Below the pieces are notes generated by a model. The model saw nothing but the letters and a program-made list of their open reading frames with translations. It had not been told where the DNA came from and did not search any database. Below, in pieces: positions 1 to 6,806 of a stretch of 7,222 nt of DNA (within the stretch, counting starts at the first letter, position 1; the number at the start of each line of letters is the position of its first letter). This stretch comes from an uncultured Oscillospiraceae bacterium. Lineage in GTDB: Bacteria; Bacillota; Clostridia; Oscillospirales; Ruminococcaceae. A program made the translations under genes and the position numbers. The stretch covers positions 1 to 7,222 of the forward strand of contig CAKSHG010000104.1 of the NCBI GenBank assembly GCA_934456315.1, given 5' to 3'.

Positions 1-65
1 TGCGTCCTCTTGGTTGGCTTTCTCCCGTTGAATTTCTTTCTTTTTATCGTGTCCAAAATCATTGA
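1..65 (+). CDS. Possible C-terminal end of a transposase (partial, cut by window edge)
   Basis: Reading from base 3, the frame gives 20 residues, RPLGWLSPVEFLSFYRVQNH, then a TGA at 63-65. The segment LGWLSPVEF resembles the C-terminal end of DDE (rve-core) transposases of the IS30 and IS3 type, where an arginine-proline pair is followed by LGxxSPxEF. The sequence after the stop, TTGACAAACC then GGTGACATTTT (62-91), could be the terminal inverted repeat of the element, but no partner end is in the window. A second open frame (bases 1-174) overlaps it and continues into the hairpin repeat; I judged that one less likely. The call rests on a short motif only, so it is tentative. Confidence 0.3.
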   Translation, partial: RPLGWLSPVEFLSFYRVQNH

Positions 66-98
66 CAAACCTACAAATCAGGTGACATTTTGCGGAAC

Positions 99-127
99 AA
101 AAAAGGAGCTGTATAAATTACAGCTCC
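99..127 (-). terminator. Intrinsic terminator for leftward transcription
   Basis: A perfect 9-bp stem, GGAGCTGTA (105-113) with TACAGCTCC (119-127), encloses the loop TAAAT. Six A residues at 99-104 become a U-run on the minus-strand transcript. It would end leftward transcripts coming from the iron-sulfur protein gene at 375-1082. The same stem recurs at 320-342 on the other side of the hairpin repeat, there without the U-run. Confidence 0.7.
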
Positions 128-342
128 AACAGCTTGTCGAAAAAATCGAATTTGCCCGCGAAGCGGGCTTTTGAAATCCGTTTTTTGCCACGGGTTTCCC
201 GGGGCAAAAAACACTTCTATCCGCGCAAGTGTGCGGTTTGTCGGCAAAGCCGACAAACCGTGCGCGCAGCGCGGATGTTCGGCGGAAAAGTCCCAACGGG
301 ACTTTTCCGCCGGTCTGAAGGAGCTGTATAAATTACAGCCCC
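103..342. repeat. Hairpin-mosaic intergenic repeat, copy 1, with flanking direct repeats
   Basis: The core (about 128-317) is a chain of strong palindromes. GCCCGC-gaa-GCGGGC lies at 154-168. TTTTTTGCC/GGCAAAAAA lies at 181-211 with an inner CGGG/CCCG. A 12-bp stem, CGGTTTGTCGGC/GCCGACAAACCG, lies at 234-260 inside an outer ATCCGCGC/GCGCGGAT (219-276). A 15-bp stem, CGGCGGAAAAGTCCC with its complement, lies at 280-312 with loop AAC. The core is bounded by identical 22-bp direct repeats (103-124 and 318-339), themselves palindromic terminator stems. Bases 130-224 recur at 7128-7222 with 2 differences in 95. No convincing gene lies inside. It resembles BIME/MITE-like dispersed elements and has no recognisable transposase. 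The family is unidentified. Confidence 0.8.
320..342. repeat. Second copy of the terminator stem-loop
   Basis: GGAGCTGTA (320-328) pairs with TACAGCCCC (334-342) through one G-U wobble on the minus-strand RNA, with loop TAAAT. It lies about 33 bp beyond the stop codon of the iron-sulfur protein gene in the leftward direction. It is followed there by CTTCAG rather than a U-run, so on its own it should terminate poorly. It duplicates the stem at 105-127, as if the hairpin repeat had split or duplicated one original terminator. Confidence 0.6.
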
Positions 343-374
343 AAAACAGAATGTAAATCGGGCAAAATCCCGGA

Positions 375-1082
375 TCACTCCATCACCTGTCCGTCGGTGG
401 TGATGATATCCACCTTTACCGGGATATCCTTTCCGGAAGCCGCGACCGCACGGAGAACCGCATTCTCGATACCACCGCAGCAGGGGACCTCCATTCTTGC
501 GACGGTAATGCTCCTGATGTCGTTGGCACGGATAATGTCCCCGAGCTTCTCGGCGTAGTCGGTGTCGTCGAGCTTCGGGCAGCCGATGAGGGTCACCCTG
601 CCGCTGATGTACCTGCGGTGGAAATCCCCGTAGGCGTAGGCGGTGCAGTCAGCAGCAATCAGCAGGTCGCAGCCCCTGAAATACGGAGCCTGCGCCCCGG
701 CAAGCTTTATCTGCACCGGCCACTGTGAAAGCATGCTCGGGACCTCGCCCGCAGCGGGAGCCGACTTCGGCTTCATCTGCGCCATTCTCATGCCGGGGCA
801 GCCGGTGAACTTCGGAGCCTGCTTTGCCGGCTCCGGCTGCTTCTGCGCCTCGAGATGGCGCTTTACTGCCTCCTCGTCAAACTCGGGAGCCTCGCGCTGC
901 ACAAAGCTGATCGCGTTCATCGGACAGGCGGGCAGGCAGTTCCCAAGCCCGTCGCAGAAATCCTCCCGCAGCAGCTTCGCCTTGCCATCGACGATGCCGA
1001 TGGCGGCCTCCTTGCAGGCGTTGGCGCACAGCCCGCAGCCGTTGCACTTTTCCTCGTCTATGTGTATGATCTGTCTGATCAT
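375..1082 (-). CDS. 4Fe-4S ferredoxin-type iron-sulfur protein
   Basis: A 235-residue cytoplasmic protein without signal peptide or membrane segment. The N-terminal bacterial-ferredoxin domain (about residues 8-60) carries C13-x2-C16-x2-C19-x3-C23 and then C43-x5-C49-x3-C53-P, in the context CDGLGNCLPACP. A charged, proline-rich linker (about 62-110) follows. The C-terminal domain has further cysteines: GC95P, GC138, C146, GC168P and a C201-C202-G-G pair, possibly metal or redox sites. It probably carries electrons or serves as an iron-sulfur module; the partner is unknown. I chose the ATG at 1082 because GGAG (1091-1094) lies 8 bases upstream. A GTG at 1091 in the same frame would add three residues but overlaps that ribosome site. 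The second cysteine set has only three closely spaced cysteines, a pattern I associate with related clostridial proteins. The gene appears unrelated to the cas genes. Confidence 0.85.
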   Translation of the reverse strand: MIRQIIHIDEEKCNGCGLCANACKEAAIGIVDGKAKLLREDFCDGLGNCLPACPMNAISFVQREAPEFDEEAVKRHLEAQKQPEPAKQAPKFTGCPGMRMAQMKPKSAPAAGEVPSMLSQWPVQIKLAGAQAPYFRGCDLLIAADCTAYAYGDFHRRYISGRVTLIGCPKLDDTDYAEKLGDIIRANDIRSITVARMEVPCCGGIENAVLRAVAASGKDIPVKVDIITTDGQVME

Positions 1083-1128
1083 CTGATCCACTCCATTTCA
1101 TGTATTATATGGCGTCAAGCCTGAATAT

Positions 1129-1157
1129 ATGATACAATATATTGATGAAAAAGTCAA
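1129..1157 (-). promoter_or_regulatory. Promoter of the iron-sulfur protein gene
   Basis: On the minus strand TTGACT (1152-1157) and TATCAT (1129-1134) are 17 bases apart, each one mismatch from the sigma-70/sigma-A consensus. Transcription would begin near 1122, leaving a leader of about 40 bases before the ATG at 1082. Confidence 0.65.
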
Positions 1158-1307
1158 TAGAAATTCAAACCACCACTGGCATGAGCTGACATAAAAGGAC
1201 GACCGTAACTTTCCACCCGGATTTTCGTTATATTCAACAAAACTACGGCAGATAATATTTGCAAAACCACTAAAACGAACTAAAAATCAACGAGTTTCAT
1301 CGAAAAC
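1158..1307. other. Intergenic stretch, no gene or array seen
   Basis: This is the middle of the 330-base gap between the divergent iron-sulfur protein gene and the small gene at 1413. It is AT-rich, with no open frame of useful length, no direct repeats at CRISPR spacing and no match to the tracrRNA anti-repeat. I see nothing in it beyond the flanking promoters. Confidence 0.6.
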
Positions 1308-1328
1308 CGGGATTTTTTTTGAATCCCG
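1308..1328. promoter_or_regulatory. Stem-loop abutting the -35 box of the small gene
   Basis: CGGGATT (1308-1314) and AATCCCG (1322-1328) form a 7-bp inverted repeat around a T-rich loop. It ends one base before the TTGACA at 1330. It has no trailing T-run, so it is not a standard rightward terminator. It could be a binding site for a regulator or a leftover terminator stem. Confidence 0.35.
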
Positions 1329-1329
1329 C

Positions 1330-1358
1330 TTGACAGGCTGTGTAATATGTGTTACAAT
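1330..1358 (+). promoter_or_regulatory. Promoter of the small unknown gene
   Basis: A perfect TTGACA (1330-1335) is followed after 17 bases by TACAAT (1353-1358), with a TGT extended -10 directly before it. Transcription should begin near 1365, about 48 bases before the start codon. The elements TGACAGGC, TAATATG and TTACAAT also occur, in the same order but more closely spaced, in the cas9 promoter. Confidence 0.8.
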
Positions 1359-1412
1359 TACTGTTGTAAATTCTGACGATATTCGCAGACATAACAAAGG
1401 AGGACACGAAAA

Positions 1413-1682
1413 ATGGGGGAAATCCATGTTGGTGATAAGGTCGTTGTAAGGCTCAAGGACTATTTCAGCGGCGAGGGCAACATAAGACCTCTGGTACAGG
1501 GCGAGGTAAAGTTCGTGAACACTACAGCAAACTTTGCCGTAATAGACGTCGGCAACTACCGCGTAAGCTACTGGCTGAACGAGATCAGCGCATACAACGA
1601 GAACGAATACGAATTCATCAGCCGCAACCGCGTAAAGCGCACTTCCATCTCCACTTCTCCCGAGGAGAGCGAGCAGGTCTGA
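1413..1682 (+). CDS. Small protein of unknown function (89 aa), convergent with cas1
   Basis: I do not recognise the family. Expression signals are strong: a consensus promoter, and AAAGGAGG at 1396-1403 with 9 bases to the ATG. The protein is soluble, without signal peptide, membrane segment or cysteine. The N-terminal two thirds alternate hydrophobic and polar residues in short strands (VGDKVVVRLKDYF, GEVKFVNTTANFAVIDV, YRVSYWLNEI), which suggests a small beta-barrel of the SH3/KOW-like sort. That is an inference from pattern only. The tail (about residues 70-89) is basic and then serine- and glutamate-rich, and looks disordered. It faces cas1 tail to tail and shares its terminator. It could be a host gene that simply adjoins the locus, a phage-derived gene or a regulator; nothing in the sequence decides between these. 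Confidence 0.75.
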   Translation: MGEIHVGDKVVVRLKDYFSGEGNIRPLVQGEVKFVNTTANFAVIDVGNYRVSYWLNEISAYNENEYEFISRNRVKRTSISTSPEESEQV

Positions 1683-1712
1683 CGCGCAGAGAAACACGGC
1701 ATATCAGAACTC

Positions 1713-1760
1713 AAAAAACCGAACGACCTCCCACGGCGCAAAGCGTAGGAGGTCGTTTTT
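1713..1760. terminator. Bidirectional terminator between the small gene and cas1
   Basis: A 10-bp perfect stem, AACGACCTCC (1722-1731) with GGAGGTCGTT (1748-1757), encloses a 16-base loop. On the plus strand five T residues end the stem (1756-1760). On the minus strand six A residues at 1713-1718 give a U-run a few bases after the stem. It serves both convergent genes and starts 8 bp beyond the cas1 stop, which leaves no room for cas2 or csn2 in the operon. Confidence 0.85.
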
Positions 1761-1764
1761 CTGT

Positions 1765-2664
1765 TCACTGGAGGGATCCTCGTTCCTCGCATTCGCGGAA
1801 ACGGAAAAACCTTATCAGCGAGCTGTCGCTGCTGTTGAGTGCGTCGAACACGCTCCGGCAGTATATCTTTATTGCATTCTGCAAATACTGCTCCTGCCCT
1901 GCGATGATCACCTGGGTTTCAAACAGCCTGACGAGCTCATGCTTTTCTTCCGTCCCGAAAGCAGCGTATTTTTTCCTGGCGACGAGCCTGTCGACGATTA
2001 TCCTGAACGGCTCCATAAGGTCGCAGCTTAGGTTGTAGTGATTGAACATGTTATCATGGAACAGCCCCAGCTGCGTAAGATAGCCGCATGCGCATACTTC
2101 CCGGTTCACCGCGCTAAGGATAAGGCTGTAGCCATAATTCAGCGCGGCGTTCATGCTGTTGTCGCTGTTCCTGGAAAAGCACTGTCCGAAAAGCGCATTG
2201 AAATACACCTTAGCTGCGTGCCCCTCACGATTTGTTTCATCGTTGAGTTCCATCTCTGAAATGTAGCCGTTCAGCATATCCGCCTCGTCGGCGTATCCCA
2301 GCAGTTTAAGGTGCAGGCTCTGGTTGCGTATCTTTTCGCTGACGATCGCGGTCCAGATGAAAGCCTTGGTTTCGCTGCTCCAGCCTATCTGCGTGCGGAC
2401 CTTGGCGGAACAGTCATGCGAGCCGTACAGCGGCGTCATCTCCGCGCAGGGGCTGTATTTCTCGTCGCAGAAAACAAGCCGGATCTTCCTCCGGGTAAGC
2501 TCGCTTATAAGGCACGCTGTTATTGACACGGCGGTGCTCTCGACGATTATCATGGATATCTCGTCGAGACTCACGCGCTTTGTATCGTCGCCGCGCACCA
2601 CCATACACCCCATTCGGAGGTCGAGCTTGCAGCGCGACGATATCACCACAGTCCTCCAGCTCAT
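1765..2664 (-). CDS. cas1: CRISPR-associated endonuclease Cas1, type II-A-like
   Basis: A 299-residue Cas1, the integrase subunit that with Cas2 inserts new spacers into a CRISPR array. It opens with MSWRTVVI, like the streptococcal type II-A protein, which has AGWRTVVV. The metal-binding residues are present in the expected settings: E147 in NREGHAAKVYF, H203 in LFHDNMFNHYNL and E218 in CDLMEPFR, each two positions below E149, H205 and E220 of the S. pyogenes enzyme as I recall it. Other family blocks are FCDEKYSPCAEMTP and WTAIVSEKIRNQS. The ATG overlaps the cas9 stop as ATGA and no clear ribosome site precedes it, so translation is probably coupled to cas9. The tail after about residue 288 (FRECEERGSLQ) is longer than in the streptococcal protein. 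The usual partners Cas2 and Csn2 are not downstream, where a terminator follows. Confidence 0.95.
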   Translation of the reverse strand: MSWRTVVISSRCKLDLRMGCMVVRGDDTKRVSLDEISMIIVESTAVSITACLISELTRRKIRLVFCDEKYSPCAEMTPLYGSHDCSAKVRTQIGWSSETKAFIWTAIVSEKIRNQSLHLKLLGYADEADMLNGYISEMELNDETNREGHAAKVYFNALFGQCFSRNSDNSMNAALNYGYSLILSAVNREVCACGYLTQLGLFHDNMFNHYNLSCDLMEPFRIIVDRLVARKKYAAFGTEEKHELVRLFETQVIIAGQEQYLQNAIKIYCRSVFDALNSSDSSLIRFFRFRECEERGSLQ

Positions 2665-5600
2665 GATTCAAGGAGATTCCGGGAAACCGTTTCGTACATT
2701 CCGGTCGGGGACTGGTCGATTATACGGATGGACTTTATGTCCTTAAGGTTGGACAGAACAGCGTTTATCTTGAATTTTCCGGAAGTTTTGGAACCGCCGA
2801 TATTCACAAGGTCGCACCCCGTCGTACGTCCCGTCTTGAATACGTTCAGCATATTCACCAGCGTCTTTACCTGCTCTGTAAGAGGAAGTCCGATAAACTT
2901 ATCACGACCGCTGATAAAATAAGTTTCTATAGTTGAGAATATGACTTTGAAAGGCTTGGAACTTATCTTTTCACATAGCATGTCATATATCTCGAGGTTT
3001 CTCTGTTCGGTTATGCTGTCATACTCCGTGATGATGTATTTGCCTTTATTCTTCTCTGCCTCAGATATCCTGCCGCTTATTGAGATAACGCGTTTGAGGT
3101 AGTTGGTATCGGTCTGGCTGATTATCAGCGAATTCGCCGACGATATTCCCACATACTTGCCGCCGCTGTCCTTGCCGGTAATATTCGCCCTGAAGCCGTC
3201 GATGTCGAGCATCGTATTGACCTTCAGAATGCGGCTTCCGAGCGGAAACTCAACGCTCTGCATTTCATCGCCGGGCTTCAGCGAAACGATACCGCCGACA
3301 ACACGCAGCGCATAATTTGCGGCAAACGCGGCGTCATGCTCGAAACGCTGCGCGTACATAAGCTCCACCGGAATTATCATCAGACCGTCGGTCCTTTCCG
3401 AACGGAATCTGACCAGCGAGAAGAACGACGCCGTCGTGTTGTTGTAGCCGCCGTACTTCCCGGCAGGAAGCGTCCCGCCCTTTCCGTCCTTTCGCGGAAC
3501 GAGGGCAGGGTTCTTTCTCTCCGGAAGCAGATTGAACAGCGCGCCCTTCCGCCTGAAAGAGTACCGCACATAGCGCACATTGTTCTTCCCCATCTGTTTT
3601 CTGACCGCTTCGAGCCAGCTGCCGTCGCCCTTCCAGGCGATCTCTCCGTTTCTGACAACGTCATGCGTGATTATCGACTGGATCTTCAGGTCGAAAACCT
3701 GCTTGTTTTCGCGGTATTCCCTGACGAACCTTATCGGGTCCCTTGTGAACTTCACATGATAGATATTTCCCATGACGATGTTCAGATACGCGTCCTTGGC
3801 ATGGTGCAGGTCGTTGACCTCACGGCACTTGAGCAGCCCGAACTCATGCCGGAAATCCGAAGCAAGCCCCGCCTTGACGTACACTATCTCGCTCTCCGGG
3901 AATTCCTCCGCCAGCAGCTCCGCGACCGCCTTTGTAGACTGCCGCGTTTCCACGAGCTGTCTGCTGATGAACCCTGCCAGCTCATCGTCGCTGAACGGAG
4001 TCGTGCGCGTAAGCCGCCCGAATTTAGTATCTCCCACGAGCCCTATCCCGTGGAGCTTTTCCCAGAAACCGCGCATATTCTTCTGGATAGCCGGGTCGAT
4101 CGGATAGCTGTCCGATTTTGCCCCGTTGTACTCCGAAAGCACCAGCACCTTGTTTTCAATGCTGTCGTCCTTTACCCTTGCCTGCGGGAAGATATGGTCG
4201 ATATCGTAAAGCTTGCTTCCGAGCTGCTCGATATCTATGTTTCTGCCTGAATACATGCACTTTCCAAGCTGAATGAAGTACAGATACAGCTTCTCGCTGC
4301 GCAGCTCGTCGTCGGACCGCTTCTCGAGCAGCGCACGGAGCGCGGAAGTATCCTCTTTCAGACCCTTGTAGTACTCAAGGATCGCGTCCCTGCGTGATGA
4401 GGTGCGCTTTCCTTTCTTTGCCGGGTCGGTAAGCTCGCGCGCCATCTCGATGAAGATACGCGCAGGAGCGTGCTTCATTATCCTGCTGTATTCCTTAACC
4501 ATCTCCACTGCGCGCTTTACCGGACGCCTTACGGCGCTGGGAATGTACATCTCGCTCATGCGCTCGTCAAGCGTGCGCGGATTATCTGCGTAATGCTTGC
4601 GGTTCATGCTTTCAATCTGGCTGCGGTAGCTGTAGTTCCGGGACATCAGTTCCATCAGATTCAGATTGTTCTCCCACATCATTGTGATGATGTTCGGGTT
4701 AACGATCTCGCCGGACTCCGGGTCGATATCGTATATCTCCGTCAGCAAAGCTCCTGACAGCCTGCCGAAATCCGTGTATCTAAGCCGGCTGATATACTTC
4801 ACGTCAGCCGCGGACAGCCCGAATTTTTCAAGCCATTTCCTGAACCTTGCTGTATCTGTAGTGCAGGTCAGGCGCATGATTATCTCCTCTGCCTCGCTCT
4901 CGCTGACAGCCCCCGCCGCAAGCAGATTCCTGAAATCTATCTGCGGCTTCAGCGAGGATTTTACCGTGACGTCTATCCCGCCGAAAGTGTCGGTAGACTT
5001 CATATATCCGTTCGCGACAAGCAGTTCCCTGATTTCCTTAACGGTAACTTTTCTGCGCTTTTCGAACAGTTCCGTATATATCTTCTGCTTCGCCTCGACC
5101 GGGAAATTGCCCCGGTCGCCGTTTATCCTGATGTTGTTTATCTCGTTGAGCACCAGGAATTTGCTGTACAGCAGAGAGTTCCTGGGCAGGACGTCCGCTC
5201 CCGCGAGGTAGGTACACTTGCAGGTCATGCGGTTAATGAATTCGTCCTCGCAGCGGTCGCGGTCAACAAGCTCGTCAAAATTCCAGGGTAATATCCTGCC
5301 CTCGCCCCTGCGCACTATCCAGGCGTTGTCGCTGCCGTTTTTCTTCACGAGCGGTCCGACATAATAGGGGATCCTGAACGTCATGAGATTGAGGATCTTC
5401 CTTGCAGTGCTCCCGTATTCGTCGGCGGCATTGAGCTGCGGAATATAGGCACTGGCGTTCTCCAGCACCTTTTTCAGTTCGGTGTAGTAGAGCTGGTACG
5501 GGATAACGCGGTTATCCGTGTTGACCTGCCTCGGGCAGAAAGTGTGCTCCGTTATCTCGGCGAAAACGCGCTGGAATTCTGCGTCGCCGCTCGCGGGCTT

Positions 5601-6788
5601 TACGGATTTCAGCTTCTGTTTCAGGAAGTCGCAGAACGCAGCCTGGTCGCAGCGGGAAAGCTTCGGGTCGGTAATTTTCTTCACGGATTTCACGTTACCG
5701 GAGTAGCTTACATAGTTGCACAGGCTCTTCCCGGCGGTTTTGAATATCGTCCGGTATTCCTCGGGAATGTACTGCCTGACTATCCTTTTGAGCGCTGCGA
5801 GATCGGCGGCGTGTTTTTCATATACTCTGACCTTTGCCTCGGAAACAGAACGGCAGTCGCCGAGAACTCCGGTCAGCAGCGACCAGTCATAGATATTCTT
5901 CGCAGCCGCGATCAGACCGAAATCGTCGCCCATCTCGGAGCGCAGTTCGGGTTCCTTTTCGTCAAAGCTTGCGTCGGATAGCTGTATCTTGTTGTTTTCA
6001 AGCTCGGCGTATTCGTCGTTCAGGAACAGCCTGGAAAGCTCGATCTTTCCTCCGGAAACGAGTTTGACAAGCACATCAAAGTCGATACGCCCGTCAATAG
6101 CGGGCTTCGGCTTCTTTCCGCCGAAATACAGCTCGTAAAAAGCCCGGGTCCTGTCCTGAACGCCCCTTACTCCGGTAAGCACATTTCCGAAATCCACAGC
6201 GCTGTCGCCGAACGGGAACGGGATATACTCCTCATCGAACCACCCGCGAAACTCCCCGAACAAACCGCCGATATCAAGGACCTCGTCGATCCTGTCCTTA
6301 TCCGCCTCGTTGAGGAAATGCCCCCGGTGAGTCAGCATGTAGGAGCATGCTATGTAGACGAGCCGCGGGTCGTGGGGAGCCGGGTCGTTCATAAGGCTGC
6401 AAATGAGGTGATGAATCGTCGGGTAATCCCTGTGATACTGCTTGTCCGTGTAGCCGTCGCCGCCGAAATAAGTGAACCGGCTGCCGGTAGACTTGTCGTC
6501 GGCCCACAGCGCGCTCTCGCGGATCCGGTCGTAGAAAAGCGGATCGACTGGCATGATAGCGGGAGCCATAAGTTCCTGAAGCAGCTCACGACGCTGCTGA
6601 CGGCGGTCAAGCCTGCGCCGCGCAATTCGGTTAGTCCGGCGGTCAGCGGACTGACTGGCACTTTCAAACACCGCGGAGGTCCACATTGCATTGCCCTTGA
6701 ACCTGAACACGCGGTAAAAGCTGTCCGTTGCGGCGATACCGACAGAATTCGTACCTATATCAAGGCCTACATAATATTGCTCACTCAT
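2661..6788 (-). CDS. cas9: CRISPR-associated endonuclease Cas9, type II-A-like
   Basis: A 1375-residue RNA-guided DNA nuclease, close to the 1368 of S. pyogenes Cas9. It uses a crRNA-tracrRNA duplex to cut both strands of target DNA. RuvC-I has D10 in GLDIGTNSVG. The arginine-rich bridge helix (about 48-72) includes RRTNRIARRRLDRRQQRR. The REC lobe covers roughly 75-710. RuvC-II has E781 in IFIEMARE. The HNH domain has D864-H865 in YDIDHIFPQ and N888 in EYNGAKSD. RuvC-III has H995, H996 and D999 in HHAKDAYLN. The C-terminal PAM-interacting region ends in IIDQSPTGMYET, matching the family's usual IHQSITGLYET. All catalytic residues are intact, so it should be a double-strand nuclease. I chose the ATG at 6788 because AGGTGAG lies 6 bases upstream and the start puts the aspartate at position 10; an upstream ATG at 6812 would add eight residues. 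The loop GGSKTSGKFKIN (about 1331-1342) sits where PAM-contacting arginines lie in S. pyogenes and lacks an RxR pair, so the PAM probably differs from plain NGG. Confidence 0.97.
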   Translation of the reverse strand: MSEQYYVGLDIGTNSVGIAATDSFYRVFRFKGNAMWTSAVFESASQSADRRTNRIARRRLDRRQQRRELLQELMAPAIMPVDPLFYDRIRESALWADDKSTGSRFTYFGGDGYTDKQYHRDYPTIHHLICSLMNDPAPHDPRLVYIACSYMLTHRGHFLNEADKDRIDEVLDIGGLFGEFRGWFDEEYIPFPFGDSAVDFGNVLTGVRGVQDRTRAFYELYFGGKKPKPAIDGRIDFDVLVKLVSGGKIELSRLFLNDEYAELENNKIQLSDASFDEKEPELRSEMGDDFGLIAAAKNIYDWSLLTGVLGDCRSVSEAKVRVYEKHAADLAALKRIVRQYIPEEYRTIFKTAGKSLCNYVSYSGNVKSVKKITDPKLSRCDQAAFCDFLKQKLKSVKPASGDAEFQRVFAEITEHTFCPRQVNTDNRVIPYQLYYTELKKVLENASAYIPQLNAADEYGSTARKILNLMTFRIPYYVGPLVKKNGSDNAWIVRRGEGRILPWNFDELVDRDRCEDEFINRMTCKCTYLAGADVLPRNSLLYSKFLVLNEINNIRINGDRGNFPVEAKQKIYTELFEKRRKVTVKEIRELLVANGYMKSTDTFGGIDVTVKSSLKPQIDFRNLLAAGAVSESEAEEIIMRLTCTTDTARFRKWLEKFGLSAADVKYISRLRYTDFGRLSGALLTEIYDIDPESGEIVNPNIITMMWENNLNLMELMSRNYSYRSQIESMNRKHYADNPRTLDERMSEMYIPSAVRRPVKRAVEMVKEYSRIMKHAPARIFIEMARELTDPAKKGKRTSSRRDAILEYYKGLKEDTSALRALLEKRSDDELRSEKLYLYFIQLGKCMYSGRNIDIEQLGSKLYDIDHIFPQARVKDDSIENKVLVLSEYNGAKSDSYPIDPAIQKNMRGFWEKLHGIGLVGDTKFGRLTRTTPFSDDELAGFISRQLVETRQSTKAVAELLAEEFPESEIVYVKAGLASDFRHEFGLLKCREVNDLHHAKDAYLNIVMGNIYHVKFTRDPIRFVREYRENKQVFDLKIQSIITHDVVRNGEIAWKGDGSWLEAVRKQMGKNNVRYVRYSFRRKGALFNLLPERKNPALVPRKDGKGGTLPAGKYGGYNNTTASFFSLVRFRSERTDGLMIIPVELMYAQRFEHDAAFAANYALRVVGGIVSLKPGDEMQSVEFPLGSRILKVNTMLDIDGFRANITGKDSGGKYVGISSANSLIISQTDTNYLKRVISISGRISEAEKNKGKYIITEYDSITEQRNLEIYDMLCEKISSKPFKVIFSTIETYFISGRDKFIGLPLTEQVKTLVNMLNVFKTGRTTGCDLVNIGGSKTSGKFKINAVLSNLKDIKSIRIIDQSPTGMYETVSRNLLES

Positions 6789-6794
6789 AACGCA

Positions 6795-6801
6795 CTCACC
6801 T
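6795..6801 (-). promoter_or_regulatory. Ribosome binding site fixing the cas9 start
   Basis: AGGTGAG on the minus strand stands 6 bases before the ATG at 6788. This favours that start over the in-frame ATGs at 6812 and 6806, which overlap the operator-like palindrome and lack a ribosome site. Confidence 0.7.
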
Positions 6802-6806
6802 TTCAT

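Noticed and set aside
1..174. Open frame from the left edge running into the hairpin repeat
   Set aside because: The first 20 codons look hydrophobic, but the rest runs through the terminator stem and the repeat, which is not plausible coding sequence. The overlapping frame ending at 65 has a better motif.
181..276. Hairpin repeat as a degenerate CRISPR array
   Set aside because: The palindromes differ from one another in sequence and length and have no regular spacers.
134..356. Several short open frames on both strands within the hairpin repeat
   Set aside because: They arise from GC-rich palindromes, have no ribosome site and no protein-like composition.
643..1086. A 147-codon open frame antisense to the iron-sulfur protein gene
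   Set aside because: The opposite strand encodes a clear ferredoxin-type protein with a promoter and ribosome site; this one has neither.
1092..1412. Possible CRISPR array or anti-repeat in the intergenic gap
   Set aside because: No unit repeats at 60-70 base spacing, and only trivial A-rich similarity to the predicted repeat was seen.
1683..1764. Possible cas2 or csn2 remnant after cas1
   Set aside because: The 82 bases are almost all terminator hairpin and show no Cas2-like frame.
3336..4250. A 304-codon open frame antisense to cas9
   Set aside because: It lies wholly inside cas9, has no promoter or ribosome site, and its arginine- and leucine-rich composition is typical of the reverse complement of a GC-biased gene.
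4666..5211. A 181-codon open frame antisense to cas9
   Set aside because: It is a shadow of the cas9 codon pattern: serine- and phenylalanine-rich, with no initiation signals.
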